Part shown: piece by piece, positions 1 through 7,453 of the stretch | Position numbering within the stretch: the first letter of the stretch is position 1 | Layout of the letters: every line of letters starts with the position of its first letter | Program-made: the position numbers and the translations under genes | Source: Burkholderiales bacterium | GTDB lineage: Bacteria > Pseudomonadota > Gammaproteobacteria > Burkholderiales > UBA11063 | DNA length: 12,172 bases | Direction of reading: 5' to 3' | Assembly: GCA_026461645.1 (NCBI GenBank) | Contig: JAPJMP010000129.1 | Coordinates: forward strand, 1-12,172 | Notes under the pieces: model-generated | What the model was told of the DNA's origin: nothing | What the model saw: only the letters and a program-made list of their open reading frames with translations | Database searches by the model: none

Positions 1-65
1 AGATTAGTTTAAGTATGCTTAAATATGCAGTTAAGTATAAATTTGTCAGTTGGCGGTAAAATGAG

Positions 66-860
66 TTAAATTAACATGATCAGAAATACTAATATTAAAG
101 AAGCAATGTAAATTTTGGCATGAAGACGATCGCTAAGAAAGTCGCTTAATTTGTGGCCAATAAGTATGCCAATAGAACCGCCCGTTGTTAATAATAATAA
201 TGCGGGTAAATAAATAAAACCTAAATAATATTTTCCTAGATCAATATGGTGCGAGAGAGCTAAAACACTGTAACCAATTGAGCTAATTAATGCCACTGCT
301 AAGCTTAAAGGGTTGGCCATAGCCACCGCATTTGCCATTTTAACTCCAAAATTGCGCAATAATGGTACAGTCATCAGGCTACCACCAACCCCTAAAATTG
401 ACGAAATTGCACCAATGATTAACCCCAACCATAAGTGCTGTGATTTAGTAATTAATTTGAGGTTAGCGTCGCTGTGCTGCACAAATTTCTTATTATTAAT
501 ACAAGTAACAATAGTATATAACATAAAAATAATGAATAACCAGTGAATAACTTTGCTACTTATGAATTGGGCAATAAAGACACCGAGGATAGCACCAATT
601 GCTATATATAAAATTAATGGTAAGATCATTGGCCAAATAATTTTATTATGCCGATGTGATTTGACAGTGGTGTTAAGCGAATTAATAATCATGATTACTA
701 CTGATGTCGATACCGCTATATGCATGCTGTATTGATTATGTGCTGCTCCACTTAAATGATAGAGTAGAGGAACAATTATAAAACCACCACCAAATCCAAA
801 CAAAATAGCCAATAGCCCACTTAAAATACCAAAACAAATTAATATAATAAAGGTTAACAT
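66..860 (-). CDS. TSUP (TauE/SafE, DUF81) family membrane permease
   Basis: An inner-membrane protein of the TSUP family, whose members move sulfur-containing or organic anions such as sulfite, sulfoacetate or taurine-derived compounds; the substrate here cannot be read from sequence. The protein of about 264 residues is almost entirely hydrophobic. It carries the family's duplicated signature, a glycine-rich turn followed by a VPLL strand: GFGGGFIIVPLL near residues 22-33 and GVGGSLMTVPLL near 157-168. Length is normal for the family. I start at the ATG at 860; a TTG directly before it (863) would add one residue, but the weak AAGAA ribosome site upstream is better spaced for the ATG. It stands alone, divergent from rpmB-rpmG, with its own promoter candidate. 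Family assignment is firm; the transported solute is unknown. Confidence 0.9.
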   Translation of the reverse strand: MLTFIILICFGILSGLLAILFGFGGGFIIVPLLYHLSGAAHNQYSMHIAVSTSVVIMIINSLNTTVKSHRHNKIIWPMILPLILYIAIGAILGVFIAQFISSKVIHWLFIIFMLYTIVTCINNKKFVQHSDANLKLITKSQHLWLGLIIGAISSILGVGGSLMTVPLLRNFGVKMANAVAMANPLSLAVALISSIGYSVLALSHHIDLGKYYLGFIYLPALLLLTTGGSIGILIGHKLSDFLSDRLHAKIYIASLILVFLIMLI

Positions 861-887
861 CAAGATTCTTTTTACAATAATAATTCA

Positions 888-917
888 ATTATATTCGGTT
901 TTGCACTGATTTAGCAA
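888..917 (-). promoter_or_regulatory. Putative sigma70 promoter of the TSUP permease gene
   Basis: On the minus strand a perfect TATAAT (888-893) lies 18 bases downstream of TTGCTA (912-917), which matches the -35 consensus at four positions. The start of transcription would fall near 881, about 20 bases before the ATG. A short inverted repeat, TTTTGC (899-904) and GCAAAA (914-919), overlaps the -35 and spacer and could be an operator. Consensus match only. Confidence 0.4.
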
Positions 918-1161
918 AATTAGCCGTTAATTTTAGCATTACTTGTTAATTAACTAATTGCACAATAGAGTGTTGCAATTACAACTGCTTAAATATAATC
1001 GGAATCCAATATAAAAATATTAACTGCAAATTGGTGGCGATTTATTTTAGCGGTTATTATTGTTGTAAATTATAGCACATTTTTACAGTTAATTAGTAGA
1101 GTAACAGTGGGGACTAAAAGTACTGCAATTTTACTCATGTATAAAAAATTATATTTTATAT

Positions 1162-1191
1162 TTGCATTTTAGGTTGGTTCTAGAGTAAAAT
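1162..1191 (+). promoter_or_regulatory. Putative sigma70 promoter of rpmB-rpmG
   Basis: TTGCAT (1162-1167) is followed after 18 bases by TAAAAT (1186-1191), giving a leader of roughly 55-60 bases before rpmB. A perfect TATAAT at 1237-1242 abuts the ribosome binding site and would leave almost no leader, so I prefer the upstream pair. Consensus match only; in AT-rich DNA such matches are common. Confidence 0.35.
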
Positions 1192-1255
1192 AACTACCTT
1201 TAAATGTAAAAATATTAATACGCACGAATGTTTTTTTATAATAGGTGAATTTATT

Positions 1256-1498
1256 ATGGCAAGAGTTTGTCAAGTTACTGGAAAAAAGACAGCAACAGGT
1301 AACAATGTATCTCACGCAAACAATAAGACTAAACGTCGTTTTCTACCAAATCTGCAATCACGTAGATTTTGGGTTGAAAGTGAAAATCGTTTTGTACGTT
1401 TACGTGTTTCAAATGCTGGATTACGTACAATTGATAAAAAAGGGATTGAGGTGGTTTTAGCCGAACTTGGTTTAATTAAAAATACTCAACAAGGATAA
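1256..1498 (+). CDS. rpmB: 50S ribosomal protein L28
   Basis: Structural protein of the large ribosomal subunit. The 80-residue product has the family's N-terminal block [10 protein letters not shown], then the conserved [16 protein letters not shown] segment around residues 26-41 and the closing [14 protein letters not shown]. coli L28 has 78 residues, so the gene is complete. The ATG at 1256 has a good AGGTG ribosome site 8 bases upstream. It is followed at once by rpmG, the usual partner in Gammaproteobacteria, whose ribosome site AAGGA lies across the last codons of rpmB. There are no unusual residues beyond normal divergence. Confidence 0.97.
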   Translation: MARVCQVTGKKTATGNNVSHANNKTKRRFLPNLQSRRFWVESENRFVRLRVSNAGLRTIDKKGIEVVLAELGLIKNTQQG

Positions 1499-1504
1499 TT
1501 GATT

Positions 1505-1660
1505 ATGCGTGAAAAAATTAAATTAGAATCAACTGCAGGTACTGGGCATTTTTATACTACAACTAAAAATAAACGGACGCAAACTGAAAAAATGGCAATT
1601 ACTAAATTTGATCCAAAAGCTCGTAAGCATGTAGTGTATAAAGAAGGTAAAATTAAATAA
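1505..1660 (+). CDS. rpmG: 50S ribosomal protein L33 (zinc-free type)
   Basis: Small protein of the large ribosomal subunit, 51 residues. The reading is unmistakable: an N-terminal REKIKLES, a central [14 protein letters not shown], and a C-terminal [17 protein letters not shown]. It has no cysteines, so it is the zinc-independent form like that of E. coli rather than the four-cysteine form. The N-terminus is about four residues shorter than E. coli L33 (no MAKG). The start ATG at 1505 has AAGGA 9 bases upstream. The gene is in the same frame as rpmB, separated from its TAA by only two codons, so the two are surely cotranscribed. A hairpin terminator follows within 20 bases. Confidence 0.96.
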   Translation: MREKIKLESTAGTGHFYTTTKNKRTQTEKMAITKFDPKARKHVVYKEGKIK

Positions 1661-1676
1661 ATAATTAATTTTATTT

Positions 1677-1708
1677 AAAAAGGCCGCACTTCAAGTGTGG
1701 CCTTTTTT
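1677..1708 (+). terminator. Intrinsic terminator after rpmB-rpmG
   Basis: A 14-pair stem with one G-T pair (1677-1690 with 1694-1707) and a three-base TCA loop; the GC-rich core is GGCCGCAC / GTGTGGCC and a run of six T follows. Placed 17 bases after the rpmG stop. The A run at the left foot gives a T run on the opposite strand, so it may also stop minus-strand transcription. Confidence 0.9.
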
Positions 1709-1715
1709 ATAAAGA

Positions 1716-1745
1716 AAAACGACTATTAATAACAATAGTCGTTTT
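1716..1745 (-). terminator. Intrinsic terminator after the rpsP-rimM-trmD-rplS operon
   Basis: A perfect 12-pair stem (1716-1727 with 1734-1745) with a six-base loop; core GACTATT / AATAGTC. On the minus strand it begins about 20 bases after the rplS stop and is followed by a T-rich stretch (the complement of the A-rich bases 1711-1719). It is the mirror partner of the plus-strand terminator next to it. Confidence 0.8.
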
Positions 1746-1766
1746 CTATTAATGCGCTTAAATAAT

Positions 1767-2204
1767 TTAAGCTTTATCTTCTGCAGAAGTTGTTGCGGCT
1801 AACTCTTCAATTGCCTGATCTCTTAACATTTCAACTTGTTTCTTGTTTAATGTTAATTTTTCTTTAATTCTTGCAGATTTACCTGAACGGCCACGTAAAT
1901 AATATAACTTAGCTCTTCTTACATCACCTTTACGTTTAACTTCAATATTGTCAACTAATGGAGAATAAGTTTGAAACGTGCGCTCAACTCCTTCGCCGGC
2001 TGAAATTTTTCTAACGGTAAAGGCTGAGTTTAAGCCGCGATTTCTTTTGGCGATAACAACACCTTCATATGTTTGTAAACGTTCACGAGTTCCTTCTTTT
2101 ACTTTAACTTGTACCACTACAGTGTCACCTGGGGCAAAATTAGGAATTGTTTTATTTAAACGAGTAATTTCTTCTTGCTCTAATTGTTGAATTATTTTAT
2201 TCAT
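1767..2204 (-). CDS. rplS: 50S ribosomal protein L19
   Basis: Large-subunit protein near the 30S-50S interface. The family core is intact: [16 protein letters not shown], then [23 protein letters not shown] and the [13 protein letters not shown] segment, ending with [19 protein letters not shown]. The protein has about 145 residues against about 115 in E. coli; most of the excess is a charged, probably helical C-terminal tail of about 27 residues after the usual end, rich in E, K and A. Two ATGs are adjacent (2207 and 2204). I prefer 2204 because the GAAGGA ribosome site (2211-2216) is then six bases away instead of three. Either start overlaps the trmD TGA (2204-2206), implying translational coupling. 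Last gene of the operon. Confidence 0.96.
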   Translation of the reverse strand: MNKIIQQLEQEEITRLNKTIPNFAPGDTVVVQVKVKEGTRERLQTYEGVVIAKRNRGLNSAFTVRKISAGEGVERTFQTYSPLVDNIEVKRKGDVRRAKLYYLRGRSGKSARIKEKLTLNKKQVEMLRDQAIEELAATTSAEDKA

Positions 2205-2968
2205 CATATTTCCTTCATCTTGTTCCTACTTGTAATTATTTCATCAAGTAGCCGAGATTCTAATTTTGTTAAATTTCGTTGTTCAAGGAGGTCTGGTCTT
2301 TTTAGATAAGTTAACCGTAACCTTTCTTGTAAACGCCATAGTTCAATTTGCTTGTGATTACCAGATAATAACACATCAGGAACATTTACACCACTATATT
2401 GCCGTGGAGTCGTATAATGTGGATGGTCTAATAAACCATGCATAAAGGAATCATTTTTAGCTGACTCACTATCATTCATGCTTTGTGGTAATTGGCGTAT
2501 AATACTATCCATGATAAGCATGGCTGGTAATTCACCACCAGAGACCACAATATCGGCTATTGATAATTCAAGATCAATGTTACGTTGTATAAAACGTTCA
2601 TCAATCCCTTCATATCGACCACAAACAAATATTATCCCTTGCTCTTTAGCTAAAGCGTTAATCATATTTTGGTTAACTACTTTACCTTGTGGCGAGAGAC
2701 ATATTTTAATCGGCTTAGCATTACCATTAAGCTGGTGAAAGCTTTGCGCCGATTTTAATGATAATTCAAGAGGTTCAACCATCATAACCATCCCAGGACC
2801 GCCGCCAAAACTTTTGTCATCGATCTTTTGATGGACATTATAAGAAAAATCTCTTGGATTTACCAAGTTTATTCGACAAATTTCTTTGTCAAATGATCTT
2901 CCGCTTATCCCATATTGGGTTAAACTAGAAAAAATTTCTGGGAAAATAGAAATAACACTAAAAAGCAT
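2204..2968 (-). CDS. trmD: tRNA (guanine-N1)-methyltransferase TrmD
   Basis: Methylates N1 of G37 in tRNAs, using S-adenosylmethionine, to prevent +1 frameshifting; a SPOUT-class trefoil-knot homodimer. At 254 residues it is full length (E. coli 255). Visible hallmarks are FGGGPGM near residues 54-60, LSPQGK near 91-96, [11 protein letters not shown] near 115-125 and SGGELPAM near 143-150. By alignment from memory with E. coli, catalytic Arg154 and Asp169 correspond to Arg158 and Asp173 here. The substrate-contact stretch [13 protein letters not shown] follows. The start ATG at 2968 lies one base after the rimM TAG and has no good ribosome site close by (a GGGA is about 14 bases away), so translation probably depends on coupling to rimM. 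Confidence 0.97.
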   Translation of the reverse strand: MLFSVISIFPEIFSSLTQYGISGRSFDKEICRINLVNPRDFSYNVHQKIDDKSFGGGPGMVMMVEPLELSLKSAQSFHQLNGNAKPIKICLSPQGKVVNQNMINALAKEQGIIFVCGRYEGIDERFIQRNIDLELSIADIVVSGGELPAMLIMDSIIRQLPQSMNDSESAKNDSFMHGLLDHPHYTTPRQYSGVNVPDVLLSGNHKQIELWRLQERLRLTYLKRPDLLEQRNLTKLESRLLDEIITSRNKMKEI

Positions 2969-2969
2969 G

Positions 2970-3476
2970 CTAATAATTTAATTCCCAATCAACTGTAATT
3001 TGTTTTGCCGGCAAACTAACATCAATAATAAATTGCTGTACAAAAGGAATTAGTCTTTCCTTAGTTTCATCCTGAATTACTAAAATGGTACCAGCGCCAT
3101 TATCCATAAAATTAGTAACTTGTCCCAGATACTCATTTTTAGTATTAACAACTGTAAAATTTAATAAATCAGTTTGATAAAACTCATCCGCGGCTAAAGG
3201 TGGAAATTCTTTGCGAGCAATGCCAACAATAACCCCTTTTAGGTTAAATGCTTCATCACGATTATTCACCGTAGACAATTTAACATGAAAGAAGTTTTCT
3301 TTAACAAAGAAATTTTCAACTTTATAATTAACCCAGTTATTATTTATATATAATAACAAATGCTTGTATCTGCTTAATGAATCGTAATCTTGGGTATCAG
3401 TTTTAATCTTAACCCAACCTAATATTCCAAATGCTCCAATGATTCTTCCCATTGGAACAATTAAATTATTGTCCAT
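2970..3476 (-). CDS. rimM: 16S rRNA processing protein RimM
   Basis: Assembly factor that binds S19 and helps mature the 30S head. The 168-residue product has the two expected parts: an N-terminal RimM barrel (residues about 6-90, with [16 protein letters not shown] near the start and [11 protein letters not shown] in the middle) and a C-terminal PRC-barrel beginning at the EFYQTDLL motif, the equivalent of the usual YYxxDL. It ends with RLIPFV and ITVDWEL, as in the family. The start overlaps the end of rpsP by 11 bases, and AAGG sits four bases upstream inside rpsP. The next gene, trmD, follows one base after the stop. Sequence is diverged but order, length and motifs agree. Confidence 0.94.
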   Translation of the reverse strand: MDNNLIVPMGRIIGAFGILGWVKIKTDTQDYDSLSRYKHLLLYINNNWVNYKVENFFVKENFFHVKLSTVNNRDEAFNLKGVIVGIARKEFPPLAADEFYQTDLLNFTVVNTKNEYLGQVTNFMDNGAGTILVIQDETKERLIPFVQQFIIDVSLPAKQITVDWELNY

Positions 3477-3717
3477 TAGCCTTGTGCTGTTTAATTAATC
3501 TTTTAACTGTTGGCGATAGTTGAGCTCCAACACCAACCCAATAATTTAAACGCTCATTATTTAATCTAAAACCTTCAACTTTTTCATTGGCTTTAGGATT
3601 ATAAAAACCTAATTTTTCTAAAAAATTACTATCTCTTCTAGATCTTGAGTCTGTAGCAACAATATGATAATAAGGCAAATTATGACTTCCACCACGTGCT
3701 AAACGAATAACTACCAT
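3466..3717 (-). CDS. rpsP: 30S ribosomal protein S16
   Basis: Small-subunit assembly protein, 83 residues (E. coli 82). The family pattern is clear: [20 protein letters not shown] at the N-terminus, then [21 protein letters not shown], and the C-terminal block [19 protein letters not shown]. The ATG at 3717 has a strong AAGGA ribosome site 7 bases upstream. It is the first gene of the classic rpsP-rimM-trmD-rplS operon and overlaps rimM by 11 bases, so expression of the four is tightly linked. A promoter candidate lies just upstream at 3750-3758. Confidence 0.97.
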   Translation of the reverse strand: MVVIRLARGGSHNLPYYHIVATDSRSRRDSNFLEKLGFYNPKANEKVEGFRLNNERLNYWVGVGAQLSPTVKRLIKQHKANGQ

Positions 3718-3749
3718 TAAAAAATCCTTTTAATAAATTTCAAAACGTA

Positions 3750-3758
3750 ATTTTATCA
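3750..3758 (-). promoter_or_regulatory. Putative extended -10 promoter of the rpsP operon
   Basis: The minus strand reads TGATAAAAT, an extended -10 element. The transcription start would be near 3743, about 25 bases before the rpsP ATG. The -35 position (TGCTAT) is a poor match, as is common with extended -10 promoters. Motif only. Confidence 0.33.
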
Positions 3759-3985
3759 TATTATCAACCACGATAGCATAATTTTTACAATTTGCGAAAT
3801 GACACTGAAATGGCAAAGATTGCGTAAGATAGTCCTAATTACAAAATAAGTATTTAGTTGATGCTGCTTTAGTGTTAAAATAACGCTAATATTAAATAAT
3901 TGTTTTAATTTTAAACTGTCAATGGTAAGAAATTACTCCTGCGATAAATTTTAAATTTTGTTCTTTATTATCGAACTAAATAAAT

Positions 3986-3991
3986 TATACT
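3986..3991 (+). promoter_or_regulatory. Possible -10 box of the MdfA-like exporter gene
   Basis: TATACT, five of six matches to the -10 consensus, would start transcription near 3998, about 40 bases before the ATG. No good -35 is found 16-18 bases upstream, so the call is weak; an overlapping TATATT at 3997-4002 is an alternative. Confidence 0.22.
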
Positions 3992-4036
3992 TTAATATAT
4001 ATTGTATTTTAAATTTAATGGGTTAATTTAGGTCTT

Positions 4037-5236
4037 ATGTTAGCATCAACGCAACGGCTCTTTATTTTTATTGCCTTTTTTGTTTTATTTGAACTAAATT
4101 GTTATTTAGCTAATGATATGATTATGCCAGCAATGAATAGTGTAGTAAATTCTTTTGCTGCAACTTCAGTTTATGTATCATTATCATTAAGTCTGTATAT
4201 CTTGGGTGGTGCTTTACTCCAAATATTTGTTGGACCTGTGGCTGACATTTTAGGCAAAAGAAAAGTAGTAATATTTGGGAATGTCTTTTTTTTACTAGCA
4301 ACATTAATAATAACTTTATCTGGTACTATTAATCAATTTTTACTGGCTCGATTTTTTCAAGGAATGGGCATTGCCTTTGTTTCCTTAGGTTATGCAGTTG
4401 TGCATGAAAGTTTTAATGACAAAAATGCTGTACGCGCTATATCAATAATGGGTAATATTAGTATAATGGCCCCATTATTGGGTCCATTATTAGGAAGTTA
4501 TATTTTTATTGCTACTGGACATTGGCAAAGTATATTTTTTGTAACCGGAGTTATTGGCTTAATTTCACTAATGGGGCTTTATAATTATATGCCGCAACCA
4601 CTCCAGGTTAATCCGAATTTAAATTTGCGACAAATTGCTCGTAGCTATAAAAATATTTTAAAGTCTAAAGTATTTGTAGTTGGAGTGTTTTTAATCGCAT
4701 TTGGACTGTCGCCGATAGTATCCTGGGTTGGAATATCACCAATTTTAATTATGGTAAAACTAAAAGAACCAGTGCTTTATTATAATTTATTTCAAGGTAT
4801 AGTTTTTGGTGGATTTATTCTGTGTTCAATTCTAATGCAGAAAATTGCCGGAAAATTTAAATTTAAAAACTTTATTTTAGTTGGTGCTAGTTTAAGTTTT
4901 GTCGCGATGCTATTTGCTCTTATAAATTACAATAATGTTGATTATGTTGTAATAGGCTTCTTCTTTTATGCCATCGGAATTGGCTTATATTTTGCCATTA
5001 TTACGCGACTAATTTTGCATAGTAATAAAGAATCAATAAATTTAAACTCGAGCTTAATGGGGTTGTTTTTTTTAACCATTATGTCTATAATTTTACAGAT
5101 AAATAATATTATTTCAAATATCTTTAATTATAAAATGGTTGTATTTGTGGCCATTTGCTGCATAAGTAGTTTTGTAGTTTTATGTTTATCTTTTATTTTT
5201 TCATATTTAGTTCGAGATATACCATGGAAAGTTTAA
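4037..5236 (+). CDS. MdfA-like MFS multidrug/proton antiporter
   Basis: Inner-membrane transporter of the major facilitator superfamily, about 12 hydrophobic segments, 399 residues (E. coli MdfA about 410). It resembles MdfA in particular, recalled from memory. Transmembrane helix 1 reads LFELNCYLANDMIMP, keeping both acidic residues of MdfA (Glu26 and Asp34, here Glu19 and Asp27). The loop motif GPVADILGKRK follows near residues 66-76, Arg105 corresponds to MdfA Arg112, and GYAVVHESF near 118-126 and APLLGPLLG near 145-153 (antiporter motif) are conserved. In MdfA these residues couple proton entry to export of cationic and neutral drugs, so drug efflux is a fair inference, not a demonstrated role. 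The start has a weak ribosome site (AGG, four bases away). Monocistronic, ending in a hairpin that contains its stop codon. I give no symbol because orthology to mdfA is not established. Confidence 0.9.
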   Translation: MLASTQRLFIFIAFFVLFELNCYLANDMIMPAMNSVVNSFAATSVYVSLSLSLYILGGALLQIFVGPVADILGKRKVVIFGNVFFLLATLIITLSGTINQFLLARFFQGMGIAFVSLGYAVVHESFNDKNAVRAISIMGNISIMAPLLGPLLGSYIFIATGHWQSIFFVTGVIGLISLMGLYNYMPQPLQVNPNLNLRQIARSYKNILKSKVFVVGVFLIAFGLSPIVSWVGISPILIMVKLKEPVLYYNLFQGIVFGGFILCSILMQKIAGKFKFKNFILVGASLSFVAMLFALINYNNVDYVVIGFFFYAIGIGLYFAIITRLILHSNKESINLNSSLMGLFFLTIMSIILQINNIISNIFNYKMVVFVAICCISSFVVLCLSFIFSYLVRDIPWKV

Positions 5237-5249
5237 ACCAACTTTCCAT
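5224..5249 (+). terminator. Hairpin terminator at the end of the MFS gene
   Basis: A perfect 10-pair stem, ATGGAAAGTT (5224-5233) with AACTTTCCAT (5240-5249), and a six-base loop that contains the TAA stop of the exporter. It is followed by a T-rich but interrupted stretch. The left arm is therefore coding sequence. On the minus strand it lies just after the icd stop but lacks a T run, so termination of icd there is less certain. Confidence 0.6.
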
Positions 5250-5253
5250 CCTA

Positions 5254-6477
5254 TTAGTTTAATTTATTTTCTAGATTTTTACTTAATAACTCTAAAAAAT
5301 CAGTAGTCATTAGATATTGGCTTTCATCTAATTTATTGCCATGAATACATACAGCTAAATCTTTAGTCATATGGCCACTTTGTACGGTATCAACACATAC
5401 TTGTTCTAAGGTGTGGCAGAAATTAATTAAACTACTATTATTATCTAATTTACCTCGATGAGCAAGACCACGTGTCCAAGCAAAAATTGAAGCAATTGGA
5501 TTTGTTGAGGTTTTCTTACCCTTTTGATGTTCTCGATAATGCCGAGTTACGGTGCCATGAGCTGCTTCTGCTTCTAAAGTTTTACCATCTGGAGTAATTA
5601 ATACTGAAGTCATAAGACCTAGTGAACCAAAACCCTGTGCTACAGTATCAGATTGTACATCGCCATCATAATTTTTACAGGCCCAAACAAAATTACCATT
5701 CCACTTTAAGGCTGAAGCTACTAAATCATCAATTAATCTGTGTTCGTAAGTAATTTCTGCTTGAGCAAATTTAGCAGCAAATTCTTGATTATATACTTCT
5801 TGGAAAATATCTTTAAATCTTCCATCGTATTGTTTTAAAATAGTGTTTTTAGTAGATAAATAAAGAGGCCATTTTTTAGTCAGCGCCATATTAAAGCAAG
5901 CTTGCGCAAAACCTCTAATTGATTCATCAGTATTATACATACCCATAGCAATTCCATCGCCTTTAAAATCATATATTTCATGAGTTTGCGGTGTGCCATT
6001 TTCTGGAGTATAAGTTATAGTTAATTTACCTTTACCCTTAGTTACAAAATCAACAGCTTTATATTGATCAGCATGTGCATGACGACCAATAATAATTGGA
6101 TGAGTCCAATTAGGAACTAAACGTGGTACATTTTTACATACGATTGGTTCTCTAAAGACAGTGCCATCTAAAATATTACGAATTGTACCATTGGGAGATT
6201 TCCACATTTTTTTTAAATTAAATTCTTTAACGCGCGCTTCATCTGGAGTAATTGTTGCACACTTTATACCAACATTATATTGTTTGATTGCATTGGCTGC
6301 ATCTATTGTAATTTGGTCGTTAGTTGCATCTCTGGATTCAATTCCTAAATCATAATATTTAATTTCAAGGTCCAAGTAGGGTAGTATTAATTTTTGTTTA
6401 ATAAATTGCCAAATAATTCGCGTCATTTCATCGCCGTCAAGTTCAACCACTGGATTTAGTACTTTAATTTTTTGCAT
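5254..6477 (-). CDS. icd: NADP-dependent isocitrate dehydrogenase, eukaryote-like type
   Basis: Oxidative decarboxylation of isocitrate to 2-oxoglutarate with NADP in the TCA cycle; cytoplasmic homodimer. At 407 residues it matches the eukaryotic IDH1/IDH2 type, not the E. coli Icd type, and aligns with human IDH1 (from memory) almost without gaps in the first half. Isocitrate contacts keep the same numbers: Ser94 in WKSPNGT, Arg100, Arg109, Arg132 in IIIGRHAHA and Tyr139. Lys210 in YLSTKNT and metal ligands Asp250, Asp273 and Asp277 match IDH1 Lys212, Asp252, Asp275 and Asp279. The NADP-site block [14 protein letters not shown] and the [16 protein letters not shown] stretch follow. The ATG at 6477 has AAGGG 8 bases upstream. 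It is probably its own transcription unit, with a promoter candidate at 6509-6538. All catalytic residues are present. Confidence 0.97.
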   Translation of the reverse strand: MQKIKVLNPVVELDGDEMTRIIWQFIKQKLILPYLDLEIKYYDLGIESRDATNDQITIDAANAIKQYNVGIKCATITPDEARVKEFNLKKMWKSPNGTIRNILDGTVFREPIVCKNVPRLVPNWTHPIIIGRHAHADQYKAVDFVTKGKGKLTITYTPENGTPQTHEIYDFKGDGIAMGMYNTDESIRGFAQACFNMALTKKWPLYLSTKNTILKQYDGRFKDIFQEVYNQEFAAKFAQAEITYEHRLIDDLVASALKWNGNFVWACKNYDGDVQSDTVAQGFGSLGLMTSVLITPDGKTLEAEAAHGTVTRHYREHQKGKKTSTNPIASIFAWTRGLAHRGKLDNNSSLINFCHTLEQVCVDTVQSGHMTKDLAVCIHGNKLDESQYLMTTDFLELLSKNLENKLN

Positions 6478-6508
6478 TTGTTAACCCTTTTATTTAAAAC
6501 AAATATTT

Positions 6509-6538
6509 ATTATATCATAAAATTATTATTTAAATTAA
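6509..6538 (-). promoter_or_regulatory. Putative icd promoter with extended -10
   Basis: The minus strand reads TGATATAAT (6509-6517), a perfect -10 with the TG extension, 18 bases downstream of a weak -35, TTAATT (6533-6538). Transcription would start near 6502, about 25 bases before the icd ATG. The -35 overlaps the foot of a possible hairpin ending the upstream hydrolase transcript. Confidence 0.45.
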
Positions 6539-6566
6539 GTTGCCATAGATGCGCCAACTTGTTTTA
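6531..6566 (-). terminator. Weak hairpin after the hydrolase gene
   Basis: AAGTTG (6537-6542) pairs with CAACTT (6555-6560), extended by imperfect A-T pairs outside and bulged pairs inside. On the minus strand it starts about 15 bases after the hydrolase stop and is followed by AT-rich sequence with short T runs. It could end the def-glnS-hydrolase transcript, but the stem is short and not GC-rich. Confidence 0.3.
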
Positions 6567-6580
6567 AATCTTCAATTTTA

Positions 6581-7453
6581 TTACGCGCGTTTTCCCCAAA
6601 AATCACATAAAATTTGTATATGTTGGCTGGAGTAAAGAAACGGAGAGTGTCCAGCATTTGCAATTTCTACCGCTTCAACAAAAGCACCTTTAGCTAACAT
6701 TTGAGTTAAAGTTGCTTTGCTTAGAATATCAGAATTGGCACCACGAATAATTAAAGTTGGAATATTAACTGCATCCCATTCAGCTTGCAGATTTAATGCC
6801 TGTTCGGCATTCTGCGGGTCAGTAAAAGGAATGCTTAAATTAACATCTCGCTTCACATAATACATTCCATCATTAGCGCGTATTGAATTGTTTAGTGCCA
6901 ATGATTCCCATACTTCATCAGGTAAATCACCAAAATCTAAACTGGTAGATTTAATATAGCTAGCTATTTCTTTAAAGGTTTGAAATTTATTGTTTTTCAC
7001 CGTATAACTCGCTATGCGTTGTATGCCTGCTAATTCAATTTTTGCTCCAATATCAACGAGAACTAAAGAATTAAAAATATTACTACTATATTTAATTAAT
7101 CCCATGGCAATTATTCCACCCATGGAAACCCCAAGACAATTAATATTTTTTAAATTAAGTACACCAATTAATTGCAATATATCCTTACAATAGTTAGGAA
7201 CAATATATTGCATTGGGTCTTTTAAATAATCACTGTTGCCACGACCGACAATATCAGGACAAATCACAAAATAGCCTTTGTGAACAAAATAATCCGCAAT
7301 ATAGTCAAAATCACGGCTATTGCGATTCAAGCCATGAAGACAGATTATGGTTTTATCTGTATTTTCCTGAACTCCCCACGAAGTATAATACATACGATAT
7401 GATTCATTTACATTATTACATTGTATATAATTTATTTGAGGGTAAGATTTCAT
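6581..7453 (-). CDS. Alpha/beta-hydrolase fold protein
   Basis: A serine hydrolase of unknown substrate, 290 residues, with no signal peptide, so probably cytoplasmic. The full catalytic triad can be read: nucleophile Ser110 in GVSMGG, acid Asp242 in GANSD, and His269 in AGHSP. The oxyanion-hole HG lies in CLHGLNRNS near residue 40, and [11 protein letters not shown] near 65-75 is the usual strand-4 segment. A helical lid of about 90 residues separates the core halves. I start at the ATG at 7453: it overlaps the glnS TGA as ATGA and has GGAG 8 bases upstream. A TTG six codons earlier (7471) is possible but less likely. The coupling to glnS suggests cotranscription, not shared function. Esterase, thioesterase and epoxide-hydrolase-like activities are all open. 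Confidence 0.88.
   Translation of the reverse strand: MKSYPQINYIQCNNVNESYRMYYTSWGVQENTDKTIICLHGLNRNSRDFDYIADYFVHKGYFVICPDIVGRGNSDYLKDPMQYIVPNYCKDILQLIGVLNLKNINCLGVSMGGIIAMGLIKYSSNIFNSLVLVDIGAKIELAGIQRIASYTVKNNKFQTFKEIASYIKSTSLDFGDLPDEVWESLALNNSIRANDGMYYVKRDVNLSIPFTDPQNAEQALNLQAEWDAVNIPTLIIRGANSDILSKATLTQMLAKGAFVEAVEIANAGHSPFLYSSQHIQILCDFWGKRA

Larger units (their letters stand above)
861..1255. other. Divergent intergenic region between TSUP gene and rpmB
   Basis: About 395 bases of very AT-rich sequence with no credible gene on either strand. It holds the minus-strand promoter candidate for the permease (888-917), an 8-base inverted repeat TAATTGCA / TGCAATTA (955-962 and 974-981, 11 bases apart), and a plus-strand promoter candidate for rpmB (1162-1191). 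The rpmB ribosome site AGGTG is at 1243-1247. The middle stretch, roughly 985-1160, shows nothing I can assign. Confidence 0.6.
3718..4036. other. Divergent intergenic region between rpsP operon and MFS gene
   Basis: About 319 AT-rich bases without a credible gene. The left end carries the rpsP ribosome site (3725-3729) and an extended -10 candidate (3750-3758). The right end carries a TATACT box (3986-3991) for the exporter with no convincing -35, and an AGG (4030-4032) only four bases from its ATG. Between roughly 3800 and 3960 I see no strong repeat, hairpin or operator. Confidence 0.55.

Noticed and set aside
9..38. Direct repeats TTAAGTAT (9-16, 31-38) and TATGC (14-18, 24-28) at the left edge
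   Set aside because: Short AT-rich repeats at the window edge, with no regular array or hairpin with a T run; probably chance.
313..735. Open plus-strand frames of 60-77 codons antisense to the TSUP gene
   Set aside because: They have no ribosome site or recognisable motif and exist because the opposite strand codes for a hydrophobic protein.
1245..1460. A 71-codon frame starting just before rpmB
   Set aside because: It is an alternative frame across rpmB, whose own frame gives an unmistakable L28 with a better-placed ribosome site.
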